Positions 42,559 to 51,853 of a stretch of 64,000 nt of DNA are shown here, one piece after another (within the stretch, counting starts at the first letter, position 1; each line of letters opens with the position of its first letter). Below the pieces are notes generated by a model. It worked only from the letters and a program-made list of their open reading frames with translations, did not search any database and was not told where the DNA came from. Origin of the DNA: DATLFA01 sp035525225. GTDB taxonomy: Bacteria; Actinomycetota; Acidimicrobiia; Acidimicrobiales; WLNW01. The DNA lies in assembly GCA_035525225.1 (NCBI GenBank), contig DATLFA010000050.1, forward strand, positions 1-64,000, written 5' to 3'. A program made the translations under genes and the position numbers.

Positions 42559-43649
42559 CCGTGCCCCCCGCAACACCCACGCGCTATCTCGCGGACCGGG
42601 CGCACATCACCGATCTGCTGGCGGACACGCCGCGCTATCGCGTCGATCAACTGTGGAAGGGACTGTACGAACAATGCCTCCCGATCGAGGCGCTCACCGC
42701 GCTGCCCCGCGCGCTGCGCGAGTCACTCGCCGACACGCTGCCGCTCGCGCTCGACGAAGTGATCGAGTCGGTCAGCGACGACGGCGAGACGGTCAAGTTG
42801 CTGTGGCTGCTCGGCGACGGCGCGTTGATCGAAACGGTCCTCATGCACTACCGCGACCGCACCACCATCTGCGTCAGCACACAGGCCGGATGCGCGATGG
42901 CGTGCACCTTCTGCGCGACAGGGCAGGCCGGCTACCAACGCAGCCTCGACGTCGGCGAGATCGTCGAGCAGGTGATGCGAGCCCGGCACCGATCGCGGCT
43001 CAAGCCCGGCGAGCATCCCAACGTCGTGTTCATGGGCATGGGCGAGCCGTTCGCCAACTACGACAACATGTGGGCGGCCATCGAACGGCTACACGACGAC
43101 GCCGGCCTGTCGGCCCGCAACTTCACCGTGTCGACCGTCGGCATCATCCCGGGCATCCGGCGGCTGTCGCACGCCCGACTGCCGGTCAACCTGGCGGTGT
43201 CGCTGCACGCGGCCAACGATGAACTGCGCAACAGCCTGGTGCCGATCAACCGCCGCTATCCGATCGCCGATCTCATGGAGGCCTGCCGCGACTACTTCGC
43301 GGCGAAAGGGCGGCGCGTCTCCTTCGAATGGGCGCTGATCGACGGCGTCAACGATCGAGCGCGAGATGCGGAAGAGTTCGCCGCCCTGGCGCGCGAACAG
43401 CGCGCCCACATCAACCTCATCCCCCTCAACCCGACACCCGGCTACGAGGTGCGCGGCACCCCCATGCCGCGCGTGCTCGCGTTTCGCGATCGGCTGCGCG
43501 CGCTCGGTGCCAACGCCACCGTGCGCCGCAATCGGGGCACCGATATCGACGCGGCCTGTGGTCAGTTGCGGGCAGCCGCGGTAGAGCAACCGGTGTCTCC
43601 CCCACGGCGAGTCGCCGAGCAACAGGCTGCGGAAAGCACGCGCTCATGA
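42555..43649 (+). CDS. rlmN: 23S rRNA (adenine-2503-C2)-methyltransferase RlmN
   Basis: A 364-residue radical SAM enzyme methylating A2503 of 23S rRNA and A37 of some tRNAs. The cluster motif is CAMACTFC (Cys-x3-Cys-x2-Cys), preceded by TICVSTQAGC and followed by MGMGEPFANYDN and SLHAANDELRNSLVPINR. The C-terminal RRNRGTDIDAACGQL holds the second catalytic Cys. The GTG start overlaps the mshD stop by four bases and its own stop overlaps menG, so mshD-rlmN-menG-menF form a coupled run. Confidence 0.95.
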   Translation: MTVPPATPTRYLADRAHITDLLADTPRYRVDQLWKGLYEQCLPIEALTALPRALRESLADTLPLALDEVIESVSDDGETVKLLWLLGDGALIETVLMHYRDRTTICVSTQAGCAMACTFCATGQAGYQRSLDVGEIVEQVMRARHRSRLKPGEHPNVVFMGMGEPFANYDNMWAAIERLHDDAGLSARNFTVSTVGIIPGIRRLSHARLPVNLAVSLHAANDELRNSLVPINRRYPIADLMEACRDYFAAKGRRVSFEWALIDGVNDRARDAEEFAALAREQRAHINLIPLNPTPGYEVRGTPMPRVLAFRDRLRALGANATVRRNRGTDIDAACGQLRAAAVEQPVSPPRRVAEQQAAESTRS

Positions 43650-44326
43650 CGCTGCCGCAAGGCGCCGAAAAGGCTCGCGCCGTGCGGTCGATGTTCGACG
43701 CCATTGCACCGCGCTACGACCTCGTCAACCGGGTCATGACGTTTCGCATGGATGTCGGGTGGCGACGCCGCACGATCCGCGAACTCGCACTTCCGCGAGG
43801 CGCGCGCGTGCTCGATCTGGCATGCGGCACCGGCGACTTCTGCCGTGAACTGTTACAGCGTGACCTCGTGCCGATCGGTGTCGACTTCTCCTGGGGCATG
43901 CTGGCGGCAGCGCGCACGGACGCTCCGCTCATACAAGGTGATGCACTGTGCCTACCTGTACCCCGACGCGCCGTCGACGGCGTCACCTGTGGTTTCGCCT
44001 TGCGCAACTTCGTCGAGCTCGAACCATTCTTCACCGAGCTGGCGCGGGTCGTGCGCCCCGAGGGCCGCATCGCCCTGCTCGAAGTCGCCGCGCCCGCCAA
44101 CTCCATCCTGCGTACGGGACATCGCGTCTACTTCGGCAAGGTCGTGCCGCTGATCGGCAAGTTGCTCTCCGACGGCGCGGCGTATCGCTACTTGCCGAAG
44201 TCGGTGGCGTACCTTCCCGCGCCCGACGCGATGTTGCGCATGATCGAAGCCGCCGGCTTTCGTGATGTGCGGCGCATCTTGCTCTCCGGTGGTATCACGC
44301 AGTTGATCGTCGGGTCTCGCGCATGA
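43646..44326 (+). CDS. menG: Demethylmenaquinone methyltransferase
   Basis: A 226-residue SAM-dependent methyltransferase of the UbiE/MenG family, which adds the ring methyl in the last step of menaquinone synthesis. RSMFDAIAPRYDLVNRVMTF opens it, the SAM site is VLDLACGTGDFC, then GDALCLPVPRRAVDGVTCGF and RPEGRIALLEVA. The neighbouring menF, menD, menH and menA make MenG the right assignment over UbiE. The ATG at 43646 overlaps rlmN by four bases. Confidence 0.94.
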   Translation: MTLPQGAEKARAVRSMFDAIAPRYDLVNRVMTFRMDVGWRRRTIRELALPRGARVLDLACGTGDFCRELLQRDLVPIGVDFSWGMLAAARTDAPLIQGDALCLPVPRRAVDGVTCGFALRNFVELEPFFTELARVVRPEGRIALLEVAAPANSILRTGHRVYFGKVVPLIGKLLSDGAAYRYLPKSVAYLPAPDAMLRMIEAAGFRDVRRILLSGGITQLIVGSRA

Positions 44327-45573
44327 GGGCGATCGTCCATCGCATCGACCACGACATCGACGCGCCCGGGTTGGCCGATTACGCGATGCTGTGGCTGCGC
44401 GACGGCTTGGCACTCGCCGCGCTCGGTCAGGCGCTGACGATCGAGGTGCCCGCGAACGAACGCTCCACCGCGGCCGACCGTACCGACACCGCGTTGTCGT
44501 CGATCGATTGTGACGGCGATATCGAGGCGTACGGCACCGGCCCTTTGGCGTTCGCCGCATTGCCGTTCGCCACCGAGCGGGCTGCGACGATCGTCGTGCC
44601 CGAGGTCATCTACGGGCGCGATCTCGGCGGCACGCGCTGGATCACGTGGATCGGCGACGGGCCCGCGCCCTCGCGCGACGAGTTGGTCGCCCGGCTGACG
44701 ATGCCGGCCCGCCCACACGAGCACCCGCGCACGTTCACCGTGTCGTCGGCGCGCACCGAACACAGCTGGCGCGCGTCGGTGGCGGCGGTGCGAGACCGCT
44801 TGCGCGCCGGGCAGGCCCGCAAGGCGGTCATGGCCCGTGAACTCGACATCGCCTGCGACGCTCCGGTCGCGCGATGGCCCGTGGTCGAACGGCTGCGCAA
44901 CGCGTACGCAAGCAGCTTCGTGTTCGCCGTACCGTGCGCGGCAGAGAGTGTGACCACACCGTGGCTCGTCGGCGCGACGCCGGAGCTGTTGGTACGGCGC
45001 ATCGGTGACATCGTGCGATCCCAGCCGATGGCCGGCACTACGCGGCGCAGTGCCGACCCGCAAACGGACGCTCGCCTCGCTGCGCTGCTGCTGGCGTCGC
45101 ACAAGGACCGCAGCGAGCACCAGATAACCATCGACACGGTGCACGAGACACTGCTGCCCTGGTGTTCGTATCTCGACAGTGAAACCGAGCCGTCGATCGT
45201 CAGTGTCGCCAACGTGCATCACCTCGCGACGTTCGTCGAAGGACGGCTTTCCAAGCCCCTGCCCTCGGTACTCGAGCTCGTCACCGCGCTGCATCCGACT
45301 CCAGCTGTTTGTGGGCACCCGCGCGACGCGGCCCGCGCACTCATCGACGAGCACGAACAGATGGACCGCGGTTCCTACGCCGGCGCGGTCGGCTGGGTCG
45401 ACCGGGCGGGCCAGGGTGAATGGGCCGTGGCGCTGCGCTGCGCCGAGATCGCCGGCGCGCAGGCGCGCCTGTTCGCGGGTGGGGGCATCGTCGTCGATTC
45501 CGATCCTGACGCGGAACTCGAAGAGACCCGCGTCAAGTTCGAGACGATGCTCGGCGCGATCGTGCGACCGTGA
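44323..45573 (+). CDS. menF: Isochorismate synthase
   Basis: A 416-residue chorismate-binding enzyme making isochorismate for menaquinone. The C-terminal catalytic part has VATPELLVRR-like GATPELLVRR, SQPMAGTTRR, SHKDRSEHQITID, LHPTPAVCGHPRDAAR, GSYAGAVGWVD and FAGGGIVVDSDPDAELEE. These fit MenF/EntC better than TrpE. The stop TGA abuts directly the stop of convergent menD: the shared TGATCA gives a stop on each strand with no gap. Confidence 0.93.
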   Translation: MRAIVHRIDHDIDAPGLADYAMLWLRDGLALAALGQALTIEVPANERSTAADRTDTALSSIDCDGDIEAYGTGPLAFAALPFATERAATIVVPEVIYGRDLGGTRWITWIGDGPAPSRDELVARLTMPARPHEHPRTFTVSSARTEHSWRASVAAVRDRLRAGQARKAVMARELDIACDAPVARWPVVERLRNAYASSFVFAVPCAAESVTTPWLVGATPELLVRRIGDIVRSQPMAGTTRRSADPQTDARLAALLLASHKDRSEHQITIDTVHETLLPWCSYLDSETEPSIVSVANVHHLATFVEGRLSKPLPSVLELVTALHPTPAVCGHPRDAARALIDEHEQMDRGSYAGAVGWVDRAGQGEWAVALRCAEIAGAQARLFAGGGIVVDSDPDAELEETRVKFETMLGAIVRP

Positions 45574-47328
45574 TCATTCTGCCCCTAGGTCGTGCTGGGT
45601 CGCGACAGCGCGGGCAACCGTGTCGTGGATGCGCCGGTGGACCGCTACATTCTCGTCACGGTCGGTGCGGGCCACGACCACGTGCACACCTGACGCGTCG
45701 GTCGCCTTCATGAACGCGACGGAGAACTCTTCGGCCGTATCGACGTCGACTGCGTCGATACGGTGCGCGCGCGCAACTGCCGCGATATCGGTGCCGTGCG
45801 GTGTGCCGAACAGCAATTCGAAACGCTCACGATCGAGCGCGTCGGCTTGGGCGAGAAACGAGAATATGCCGCCGCCATCGTTGTCGATCACCACGATGGT
45901 GAGATCGATCTGACGTCGGGCGAGCGCGATCATCGCCGAGGAGTCGTGCAGGAACGCGATATCACCCACGAGCGCGATGACACGCCGGCCGGTCAGCGCG
46001 ACGCCGATCGCTGTCGACACGACACCGTCGATGCCGTTGGCCCCACGATTGGCGTAGTGCGTGATGCGGTCGCGCCGTCCGCCATACCATTCGATGTCGC
46101 GCACCGGCATCGACGATGCGGCGACCACCGCGGAATAGTCGAGCGAATGTTGGGCCACGATGGACGCGATCAACGGTTCGCTCAGCGGCGCGTCACCCCC
46201 TAGAGCGGCCGACACCGCTTGCTCCGCCATCTCTTCGGCGCGAATCCACGACTGCAGCCACTGCTCGCCGACAGGCGACACGAGCGGCGCCATCGTCGCC
46301 GCCAACATCGTCGCCGTTGTATGCATACGCAGCGTTGGCCGCCGATCGGGCTCGATCCACACCGCGTGGCGATCGACGATCACGAGCTCGGGTGTGGCGG
46401 CCAACCACTGAGTGACGACCTTCGAAGCCCACGGATCACCGACGCGCACCACGACTTCGGGTTGATGCGTCGCGGCCCATTCGTCGACGCGCAACAAGGC
46501 ATCCGCATGGGCGATGGCCGGCGATCCCTCGAGGCGCGCGCCGCTGCGGGCATCGGCAAGCACCGGCCAACCCAGCACGGCCGCGAGCCGGTGGACCGCT
46601 ACCGGGTCGTCGATGCCGTAGCCGGCGACGACCACACCGCGACGACCGCTGACCAACCGCACGAGCTGGTCGACCGTGTCGGGCGCGATCGGGAGATCCG
46701 TCGCATCGACGGCTCGACCGTGCAACTCGCCACCGACCGGCGGCAGCGCGCGGACATTCCCGAGCAGCGGTTCACGAAACGGCAGATTCAGCTGCACCGG
46801 GCCGGGCGCGGGCACGAGGCAACTGCCGAACGCGCGCGCCGCGGTCGATCGCCATTCGTCGCGCGACGTCGCCTCGGGGACGCCGGCATCGATGTACGCG
46901 CGCACCGCTCGCCCGTAGAGCTCACGCTGGTCGATCGTCTGGGGTGCACCGACGCCTTGCAGCTCGGGCGGGCGATCCGCGGTCAAGGCCAAAAGCGGCA
47001 CGCGCGCGAGGTCGGCCTCGACGACCGCCGCGTGCAAGTGCACCGCCGCCGTGCCACTCGTGGTGAGCACGATCGCCGGTTGGCCACTGGCCAAACCAAC
47101 CCCCAGCGCGGCGAACGCGGCCGACCGTTCGTCGTGGTGGATCGAAAGCGAGAGCTCGGACCGCGCCGCCAGCGCCAACGCCATGGGCGTCGAACGCGAG
47201 CCGGGCGCGATGCACGCGTGGGTCACGCCCAGCCGGATCCAGGTGTCGACAAAGGTCGCGCAGCAGGTGGCAGCCGCGTCTGCCGGGGTCATCTCCGCTT
47301 CGCCCTGGGTCATCTCCGCATCGCTCAC
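45574..47328 (-). CDS. menD: SEPHCHC synthase
   Basis: A 584-residue thiamine-diphosphate enzyme that couples 2-oxoglutarate decarboxylation to isochorismate. N-terminal THACIAPGSRSTPMALA and HHDERSAAFAALGVGLASG are MenD signatures; LLALTADRPPELQGVGAPQTIDQ and the ThDP-binding GDIAFLHDSSAMI with the Asp/Asn pair follow. Convergent with menF and divergent from menH (23 bp), so the men genes form a three-transcript cluster. Confidence 0.95.
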   Translation of the reverse strand: MSDAEMTQGEAEMTPADAAATCCATFVDTWIRLGVTHACIAPGSRSTPMALALAARSELSLSIHHDERSAAFAALGVGLASGQPAIVLTTSGTAAVHLHAAVVEADLARVPLLALTADRPPELQGVGAPQTIDQRELYGRAVRAYIDAGVPEATSRDEWRSTAARAFGSCLVPAPGPVQLNLPFREPLLGNVRALPPVGGELHGRAVDATDLPIAPDTVDQLVRLVSGRRGVVVAGYGIDDPVAVHRLAAVLGWPVLADARSGARLEGSPAIAHADALLRVDEWAATHQPEVVVRVGDPWASKVVTQWLAATPELVIVDRHAVWIEPDRRPTLRMHTTATMLAATMAPLVSPVGEQWLQSWIRAEEMAEQAVSAALGGDAPLSEPLIASIVAQHSLDYSAVVAASSMPVRDIEWYGGRRDRITHYANRGANGIDGVVSTAIGVALTGRRVIALVGDIAFLHDSSAMIALARRQIDLTIVVIDNDGGGIFSFLAQADALDRERFELLFGTPHGTDIAAVARAHRIDAVDVDTAEEFSVAFMKATDASGVHVVVARTDRDENVAVHRRIHDTVARAVATQHDLGAE

Positions 47329-47351
47329 CGGGCCAGCCTACGGTTGTCGCC

Positions 47352-48095
47352 ATGGCGAGTCGGGTCGTTCTCGTGCACGGGTTCACGCAGACGAGCCGGT
47401 GCTGGTCGCCATTCGACGGCATGCTCGACGCGCGCTTCGACTACCGATTCCTCGATGCACCCGGCCACGGCGACGCCGCACACCTCGCACTCGACGCTCG
47501 CGCCGCGGCGGCGCACCTCGCCCGGCAAGGCGGCGACGGCGTATACGTCGGCTATTCGATGGGGGGACGGCTGTGCCTGCGTATCGCGCTCGATCACCCC
47601 ACCCACGTGCAGGGTTTGGTCCTCGTCAGCGCATCTCCGGGTATCGCTGACGCGGCGGCGCGACGCGAGCGAGTGCAGCGCGACGAGCTGCTGGCGGATC
47701 GCATCGAAGTGCTGGGCGTCGCGGCGTTTCTCGACGAATGGTTGGCCCAACCATTGTTCGCGCACCTGACCACGGCCAACGCGCATCGCGAAGAGCGTTT
47801 GCACAACACCGCCGCCGGCCTGGCATCGAGCCTGCGCCTCGCCGGCACCGGCGCGCAAGAGCCGCTGTGGGATCGCCTCCGCGAGTTGTCGATGCCGGTG
47901 CTCGTCATCACCGGCTCTCTCGACCAGAAATACGTGTCGATCGGCCGGCAGATGGTGGCCGCTATAGGTCCCAACGCGACGTTCGCGGAGATCACGACGG
48001 CCGGGCACTCGGCGCCGCTCGAAGCACCCGGCGCCACCGCGCAAGTGGTCAACGACTGGCTTGCTTCTTTCGCCGCCACCAGAGGAACACGCTGA
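47352..48095 (+). CDS. menH: Probable SHCHC synthase (alpha/beta hydrolase)
   Basis: A 247-residue alpha/beta hydrolase. VVLVHGFTQTSRCWSPF, DAPGHGD, the nucleophile elbow VGYSMGGRLCLRIAL, the Asp in ITGSLDQKYV and the His in TAGHSAPLEAP agree with MenH, which eliminates pyruvate from SEPHCHC. Assignment as MenH rests on both sequence and position next to menD. The last 47 bp overlap a small membrane-protein gene on the other strand. Confidence 0.87.
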   Translation: MASRVVLVHGFTQTSRCWSPFDGMLDARFDYRFLDAPGHGDAAHLALDARAAAAHLARQGGDGVYVGYSMGGRLCLRIALDHPTHVQGLVLVSASPGIADAAARRERVQRDELLADRIEVLGVAAFLDEWLAQPLFAHLTTANAHREERLHNTAAGLASSLRLAGTGAQEPLWDRLRELSMPVLVITGSLDQKYVSIGRQMVAAIGPNATFAEITTAGHSAPLEAPGATAQVVNDWLASFAATRGTR

Positions 48096-48198
48096 GCGCC
48101 GCCGCCAGCGCGCCCGCCGTGAGCGACCCGGTGGTCAGCCACGCGTGCGTCCCCGCCTCGCGAGCCTCGTCGTGAGCGCGACCGGGCTGGTCGGTCAT
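48049..48198 (-). CDS. Small single-pass membrane protein coupled to menA
   Basis: A 49-residue protein: a charged, His/Glu-rich N-terminus, one hydrophobic helix (WLTTGSLTAGALAAALSVFLWW) seen as two parts around residue 20-41, and a basic RRKKQASR end, which predicts the C-terminus in the cytoplasm. The ATG at 48198 overlaps the menA stop by four bases, so it would be translated by coupling. It overlaps the 3' end of menH on the opposite strand by 47 bp. No family known; the coupling and clean topology are the support. Confidence 0.5.
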   Translation of the reverse strand: MTDQPGRAHDEAREAGTHAWLTTGSLTAGALAAALSVFLWWRRKKQASR

Positions 48199-49076
48199 GC
48201 GCTCACCGCGATGCCGATGGCCAACAACACACCGGTCACGAGTTGGGTACGTCCGGTCGCTCCCAAAACGGCGATCAGCTCTCGGCCGCTCGCGCCGGAC
48301 AGCACGGCACGAACCGGCGCGACGACGAATACGGCGCCCATGAGCGCCAGCGCCGCGCATGGGCGGTCTGCCACGGCGATCGCGATGATCACGGCAAACA
48401 CGGCGACGATCATCCCGACATACAGCAGCCGCGTCGCACGGTCGCCGATGCGTACGGCCAGCGTGTGCTTGCCGGCGGCTCGGTCAGTCGGGATGTCGCG
48501 CAGGTTGTTCGTGACGAGCAACGCAGTCGCGAGTAGCCCGACCGGGATCGCTGCCGCGACCGAGAGTCCGGTGATCTTCTCCAACTGAACGTACGTCGTG
48601 CCCACGGTGGCGACGAGGCCGAAGAACACGAAGACGAACAACTCGCCGAAGCCCGCATACCCGTACGGGCGCGGACCACCGGTATAGAACCATCCCGCGA
48701 GTAGCGCGGCCGCGCCGACCGCGATCAACCACCATCCGGCGGCCGCCGCGAGCGCGAGTCCAGCGACGGCGGCAACCCCGAACGACGCGAACGCGGCGCG
48801 TTTGACCGACGATGCCGACGCCAGGCCCGACGCGACGAGACGAACGGGGCCGACGCGCACCGCGTCGGTGCCACGGATGCCGTCGCTGTAATCGTTCGCG
48901 AAGTTCGTGCCCACCTGGATCGCGAGTGATACGACCATCGCGGCGAGCGCGCGCCACACGATGATGCCGTGATTCCAATCACCGGTGTCACGCACCGCGC
49001 ACGCGGTGCCCACGAGCACGGGCACGATCGCGGCCGGCAACGTGCGCGGACGGGCGCCCGCAATCCAGTGTCTCAC
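48195..49076 (-). CDS. menA: 1,4-dihydroxy-2-naphthoate polyprenyltransferase
   Basis: A 293-residue membrane prenyltransferase of the UbiA superfamily attaching the isoprenoid tail in menaquinone synthesis. It starts WIAGARPRTLPAAIVPVLVG, typical of MenA. The first Asp-rich motif is NFANDYSDGIRGTD and the second is NNLRDIPTDRAAGK. About eight or nine hydrophobic helices are visible. It follows the upstream hypothetical membrane gene by 3 nt and is coupled to the small protein downstream. Confidence 0.94.
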   Translation of the reverse strand: MRHWIAGARPRTLPAAIVPVLVGTACAVRDTGDWNHGIIVWRALAAMVVSLAIQVGTNFANDYSDGIRGTDAVRVGPVRLVASGLASASSVKRAAFASFGVAAVAGLALAAAAGWWLIAVGAAALLAGWFYTGGPRPYGYAGFGELFVFVFFGLVATVGTTYVQLEKITGLSVAAAIPVGLLATALLVTNNLRDIPTDRAAGKHTLAVRIGDRATRLLYVGMIVAVFAVIIAIAVADRPCAALALMGAVFVVAPVRAVLSGASGRELIAVLGATGRTQLVTGVLLAIGIAVSA

Positions 49077-49079
49077 TCG

Positions 49080-49736
49080 CTAGCTCGTGAAGAACACGAT
49101 CGCGGCGATCACCGGAACTGCCACCGCCGCCACCGCCATGATGACGAGCGACATCACCGCGAATGTCTTGGCATGATCCTTGGGTGGATCACCGGCGGCG
49201 CCGACGACCTCCCACAGATTCTCGAGCGGCCGGTCGAGCGCCATCTTGATGCGCCGACAGCCGATACCGGCGCCGCGAATCACACCGTAGGCAAACGCGA
49301 CGAGCAGCCCGTAGAGCACAACCGCGAGGATCAGGAGGAGGACCTTGTTGCTCCCGCCCGACTCGCCGATGTTGGAGAGCAGGCCGGTCATCGACGATGC
49401 GAAGGCACCACCGACGAGGAACGTCGGCAGGCCGACCGGTCCCTTGCGATGACCGTTCCGGTAGAGCACCTCGAGCGCTCGCATCACGACGTGGTGCGAC
49501 TGCTCGAAACGATCGGGTTTGTAGAGGGGCAGCCACGCGCCGAGTTGCAACAACATGTCTTCTTCGACTCTGCCCCGGCCGCCGAGCGACTCGAAGAGCT
49601 TGTTGGCTGCGTAGGTGTCGTTCGACCGGAATGCCCTGAACGCGTTGAGCTTTTCGTTGAACTCGTCGAGGGCATCGAGATCCGACACGCCTTTGCCGTC
49701 GGCCGCGGCCTGGTCGGTAGCGTTGGCGCTGGTCAT
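49080..49736 (-). CDS. Hypothetical membrane protein upstream of menA
   Basis: A 218-residue protein. The N-terminal 100 residues are soluble and helical (LDEFNEKLNAFRAFRSND; RVEEDMLLQLGAWLPLYKPD). After that come two hydrophobic segments around 100-150 (VGGAFASSMTGLLSNIG; LLLILAVVLYGLLVAFAYG) and a last one at the C-terminus (VMSLVIMAVAAVAVPVIAAI). Starts at 49757 or 49736 are possible; I used 49736. I recognise no family. It may be co-transcribed with menA. Confidence 0.65.
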   Translation of the reverse strand: MTSANATDQAAADGKGVSDLDALDEFNEKLNAFRAFRSNDTYAANKLFESLGGRGRVEEDMLLQLGAWLPLYKPDRFEQSHHVVMRALEVLYRNGHRKGPVGLPTFLVGGAFASSMTGLLSNIGESGGSNKVLLLILAVVLYGLLVAFAYGVIRGAGIGCRRIKMALDRPLENLWEVVGAAGDPPKDHAKTFAVMSLVIMAVAAVAVPVIAAIVFFTS

Positions 49737-49778
49737 CGCGGCCGCACCATAGTGCACGCCGCTCTAGGCTGCCCGCTC

Positions 49779-49835
49779 GCCGGGAGCCGCTCGGGCTCTA
49801 GCATTCCGCTCTGCCGGGAGCCGCTCGGGCTCTAG
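49779..49835. repeat. Tandem 34-bp repeat upstream of the YyaL-like gene
   Basis: A 23-bp block is perfectly repeated at 49779-49801 and 49813-49835, giving a 34-bp period. Each block contains GAGCCGCTCGGGCTC, which can form a short stem. A partial third unit (GCTCTAGGCTGCC) precedes at about 49761. It lies 10 bp before the GTG of the next gene and could be a promoter-proximal duplication or operator. Confidence 0.7.
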
Positions 49836-49845
49836 GCTGCGAAAC

Positions 49846-51837
49846 GTGAATCGCCTCGAGCACGAGTCCAGTCCGTACCTCCGCCAACACGCCCACAATC
49901 CGGTCGATTGGTTCCCTTGGGGTGACGAAGCGTTTGCCCGTGCGCAGTCCGAGGACCGGCCGATCCTCCTGTCAGTCGGCTATTCATCGTGCCACTGGTG
50001 TCACGTGATGGCGCACGAGTCGTTCGAGGACGGTCCGACCGCCACGATCATGAACAAGCTCTTCGTCAACGTGAAGGTCGACCGCGAAGAGCGCCCTGAC
50101 GTCGATGCGATCTACATGGATGCTGTGCAAGCACTGTCGGGTCGAGGCGGCTGGCCCATGACGGTGTTCCTCGCACCCGATGGCCGGCCCTTCTTCGCCG
50201 GTACCTACTTCCCGAACTCACCGCGCCACGGCATGCCGAGTTTCACCCAGATCCTCGAGTCGGTGCACGACCTCTGGTTGCATCGCCGCGACGACTTGCT
50301 CGATCAGGCGCAGCAACTCACCGACGCCATCGGCCGCGAAGCCCAGATGCAGCCGGCCTCCGCCGCGCCGGCGCACGACGTGCTCGACGGTGCGATGCCT
50401 GCGTTGCGCAAGCAGTACGACGCCGCGTGGGGCGGCTTCGGCCGCGCCCCCAAGTTTCCGCAAGCGATGACACTCGACGCCGTGCTGCGGTCATACCTCC
50501 ACACCCACGACGCCGACACGCTGCACATGGTGACCAACTCGCTCGACGCAATGGCCTCGGGTGGCATCTACGACCACCTCGGTGGCGGGTTCTCCCGCTA
50601 TTCCGTCGACGCGCACTGGATCGTGCCCCACTTCGAGAAGATGCTCTACGACAACGCGCTTCTCGCGCGGGTGTACCTCCACGCGTGGCAAGTGACGGGT
50701 AAGGCGCGGTTTCGTCAAGTGCTCGACGAGATCGTCACCTACGTGCTGCGCGACCTGTGTCACGAGGCCGGCGGCTTCTACTCGGCCGAGGACGCCGACT
50801 CCGAAGGTGAAGAAGGCAAGTTCTACGTGTTCTCGCTCGACGAAGTGATTCGCGTCTTGCGCGAGGGTGGCCTCTCCGACGACGAAGTCGCCGAGGTCGT
50901 CGATTGGTATGGCGTCACCGCGGAAGGCAACTTCGAAGGCCACAACATCCTGTGGCGTCCGCAGCGGGGCGACCTCGCACGGTCGCCCATCGTCGATCGG
51001 GCCCGGTCGATGCTTCTCGACTATCGCAACGCGCGCGTCCGTCCCGGTCTCGACGACAAAGTGCTCACCGAATGGAACGCGCTGATGCTTGCTGCGCTCG
51101 CCGAAGCCGCCGCGGCCACCGGCGACCTCGCGTGGCGCGACGCCGCGGTGCGCTCCGCCGAGTTCCTCACCACGCAACTGCGGCGTAGCGACGGGCGATG
51201 GTTGCGTTCGTGGCAAGCCGATATCGGTGCCCGCCATCTCGGCTACGCGGCCGACTATGCGGCCATGATCGACGCCCTCGTTCGCGTGTACGAACTCACC
51301 GGCGACGCCCGCTGGATCCAGACCGCGCGTGAAACGGCAGACGCCATGATCGAATTGTTTCGCGACGAGGTCAACGGCGGCTTCTTCACCACGGGCATCG
51401 ACGGCGAGCGGCTGATCACGCGCCCGAAGGAACTCATGGACAACGCCGTGCCGTCGGCCAACAGCATGGCGGTCACGGCGTTGCTGCGCCTGGCCGCGCT
51501 CACCGGCGACAATCGCTACCGGGCCATTGCCGACGAGATCTTCCGGCTGCTCGGCGAACTCGCCGATCGTCACCCGACCGCCTTCGGGCAATTGCTGTGT
51601 GGGTTCGATCTGGCAACGCGCGGTGCCGACGAAATTGTCATCGCCGGCGATCGTCCTGACCTGCTCGCCGTCGTTCGCGAGACGTATCGCCCAAACGCCG
51701 TCGTGGCGTGGGGCGAGCGATTCGACTCGCCGCTGTGGACCGACCGCGACGAGGGTGCCGCGTACGTGTGTCGCAACTTCAGCTGTCAGCTACCTGCAAA
51801 TGACGCAGACACACTCCGCCGGCAACTCGGCGGCTGA
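49846..51837 (+). CDS. Thioredoxin-domain protein of the YyaL/SSP411 (DUF255) family
   Basis: A 663-residue cytoplasmic protein. The N-terminal 160 residues are a thioredoxin-like domain with the invariant NRLEHESSPYLRQHAHNPVDW and the redox motif SSCHWCHVM (Cys-x2-Cys). The rest is an alpha/alpha-barrel like those of N-acylglucosamine epimerases (GGIYDHLGGGFSRYSVD, PHFEKMLYDNALLA, DADSEGEEGKFY). The family is universal but its reaction is not established. The GTG start at 49846 matches the conserved N-terminus. Confidence 0.9.
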   Translation: MNRLEHESSPYLRQHAHNPVDWFPWGDEAFARAQSEDRPILLSVGYSSCHWCHVMAHESFEDGPTATIMNKLFVNVKVDREERPDVDAIYMDAVQALSGRGGWPMTVFLAPDGRPFFAGTYFPNSPRHGMPSFTQILESVHDLWLHRRDDLLDQAQQLTDAIGREAQMQPASAAPAHDVLDGAMPALRKQYDAAWGGFGRAPKFPQAMTLDAVLRSYLHTHDADTLHMVTNSLDAMASGGIYDHLGGGFSRYSVDAHWIVPHFEKMLYDNALLARVYLHAWQVTGKARFRQVLDEIVTYVLRDLCHEAGGFYSAEDADSEGEEGKFYVFSLDEVIRVLREGGLSDDEVAEVVDWYGVTAEGNFEGHNILWRPQRGDLARSPIVDRARSMLLDYRNARVRPGLDDKVLTEWNALMLAALAEAAAATGDLAWRDAAVRSAEFLTTQLRRSDGRWLRSWQADIGARHLGYAADYAAMIDALVRVYELTGDARWIQTARETADAMIELFRDEVNGGFFTTGIDGERLITRPKELMDNAVPSANSMAVTALLRLAALTGDNRYRAIADEIFRLLGELADRHPTAFGQLLCGFDLATRGADEIVIAGDRPDLLAVVRETYRPNAVVAWGERFDSPLWTDRDEGAAYVCRNFSCQLPANDADTLRRQLGG

Positions 51838-51853
51838 CGGGGGACGCAAGCTG

